Shown here piece by piece: positions 5,359-5,945 of a stretch of DNA of 5,945 nucleotides (position 1 is its first letter; every line of letters starts with the position of its first letter). The position numbers were made by a program, and so were the translations under genes. Origin of the DNA: an uncultured Oscillospiraceae bacterium. GTDB taxonomy: Bacteria; Bacillota; Clostridia; Oscillospirales; Oscillospiraceae. The stretch lies in contig CAJOIG010000107.1 of assembly GCA_905234575.1 (NCBI GenBank), forward strand, positions 1 through 5,945. The letters run 5' to 3'. The notes below the pieces were generated by a model. The model was given only the letters and a program-made list of their open reading frames with translations, had not been told where the DNA came from and ran no database searches.

Positions 5359-5945
5359 CAGTATAGAGATGGCGCTCTTGCCACGATCTGCCGATACAGC
5401 TTCATGGCCGCGCTGCGGACATAGCGGCTGCGGGAGATGGCCGCGACACTGCGGAGAACGCAGTACTCCTCTTCCAGCGGGATCATGGCGATCTTCTTGG
5501 CCCAATCCATGGGGTTTCCGTCGTTCTTCTCATTGAACAGCGGCTCCGGTATGACCGTGATCCCGCGGCCGCGGCTTACCAACTCCCCGATGAGGTTCGA
5601 GTAATTGCTGGTCAGCGATACCGCAGGCGTAAAACCCGCCCGCTCGCAGATGCTCCAGGTCAGCATCTCCATATCGGCGTTGGAGTTGTTGCATAGAAAC
5701 GTCTCGTCTTTCAGCTCCGCCACGGACACGCTTTTGCGTCGGGCCAGCTCGCTCCCCGCCCAGACGGCGATGCCCACGCGCTGGGCGTAGAGTTCCGTCC
5801 AGTCGAGCTCCTGCGTCGCAAGGAATTCCCCGCCGATGGCGATGTCCACCTCGTTTTCCGTGATGGCCCGCAGCAGCGTTTTCGGTCCCATCTGATGCTG
5901 GGTAACGACAGCCTTTGGATTTTCCAGCAGGAAATCCCGCACGCA
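5358..5945 (-). CDS. LysR-family transcriptional regulator (partial, N terminus off the window)
   Basis: The frame is open to the right edge, giving 195 residues of the C-terminal part of a protein that is usually about 300 long. The missing part would hold the winged helix-turn-helix and the linker. A GTG at 5940-5942 is in frame, but starting there would leave a protein without a DNA-binding domain, so I treat the gene as cut. The visible part is a periplasmic-binding-protein-like effector domain of LysR type: FLLENPKAVV near the start, then LLRAITENEVDIAIGGEFL, a SVAELKDETFLC segment opening the second subdomain, AGFTPAVSLTSNYSNLIGELV, and SRGRGITVIPEPLF. The gene converges on the tetR gene and shares its terminator. 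LysR proteins often control a divergent neighbour, which here would lie to the right and cannot be seen. The inducer is unknown. Confidence 0.9.
   Translation of the reverse strand, partial: CVRDFLLENPKAVVTQHQMGPKTLLRAITENEVDIAIGGEFLATQELDWTELYAQRVGIAVWAGSELARRKSVSVAELKDETFLCNNSNADMEMLTWSICERAGFTPAVSLTSNYSNLIGELVSRGRGITVIPEPLFNEKNDGNPMDWAKKIAMIPLEEEYCVLRSVAAISRSRYVRSAAMKLYRQIVARAPSLY

Noticed and set aside
5358..5942. Complete small gene starting at the GTG at 5942
   Set aside because: The frame stays open to the edge of the window, and the product would begin in the middle of a LysR effector domain with no DNA-binding part, so truncation by the window is the better explanation.

Overview
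The window looks like a piece of a GC-rich, Gram-positive-type gut or anaerobe genome, most likely a Clostridia/Oscillospiraceae-like Firmicute. This is an inference from four things: purine-rich Shine-Dalgarno sequences in front of every complete gene, near-consensus housekeeping promoters sitting in an AT-rich island between GC-rich genes, a long-stem terminator with a T tract, and a large secreted protein with Ser/Gly/Glu/Pro linkers. No rRNA, tRNA, transposase, CRISPR array or other taxonomic marker is present, so the assignment is tentative.

Layout, left to right. (1) Positions 1-2808, minus strand: the first 936 codons of a very large exported protein whose 3' end lies beyond the left edge. 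It has a signal peptide, an SMP-30/gluconolactonase-like beta-propeller, a Ser/Gly/Glu-rich linker and a long beta-helix-like repeat region. (2) Positions 2854-4545, minus strand: a complete 563-residue cytoplasmic protein that resembles the UGSC (seleno)protein family, but with no Cys or Sec at the expected motif. It ends 45 bases before gene 1 starts, so the two probably form an operon. (3) Positions 4546-4723: an AT-rich divergent control region with two facing promoters, a perfect 16-bp palindrome and a 13-bp inverted pair placed over the promoter elements. (4) Positions 4724-5299, plus strand: a TetR-family regulator. (5) Positions 5312-5358: a strong, probably bidirectional terminator. 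(6) Positions 5358-5945, minus strand: the C-terminal two thirds of a LysR-family regulator, cut by the right edge.

The most economical reading is a small regulon. The TetR protein, and possibly another factor, binds the divergent region and controls both itself and the operon of the UGSC-like protein and the secreted SMP-30/beta-helix protein. The LysR gene converges on tetR and may belong to another unit. The substrate is unknown. An SMP-30 fold suggests a lactone or ester outside the cell, and the UGSC-like protein would act inside, but that link is inference from gene order alone.
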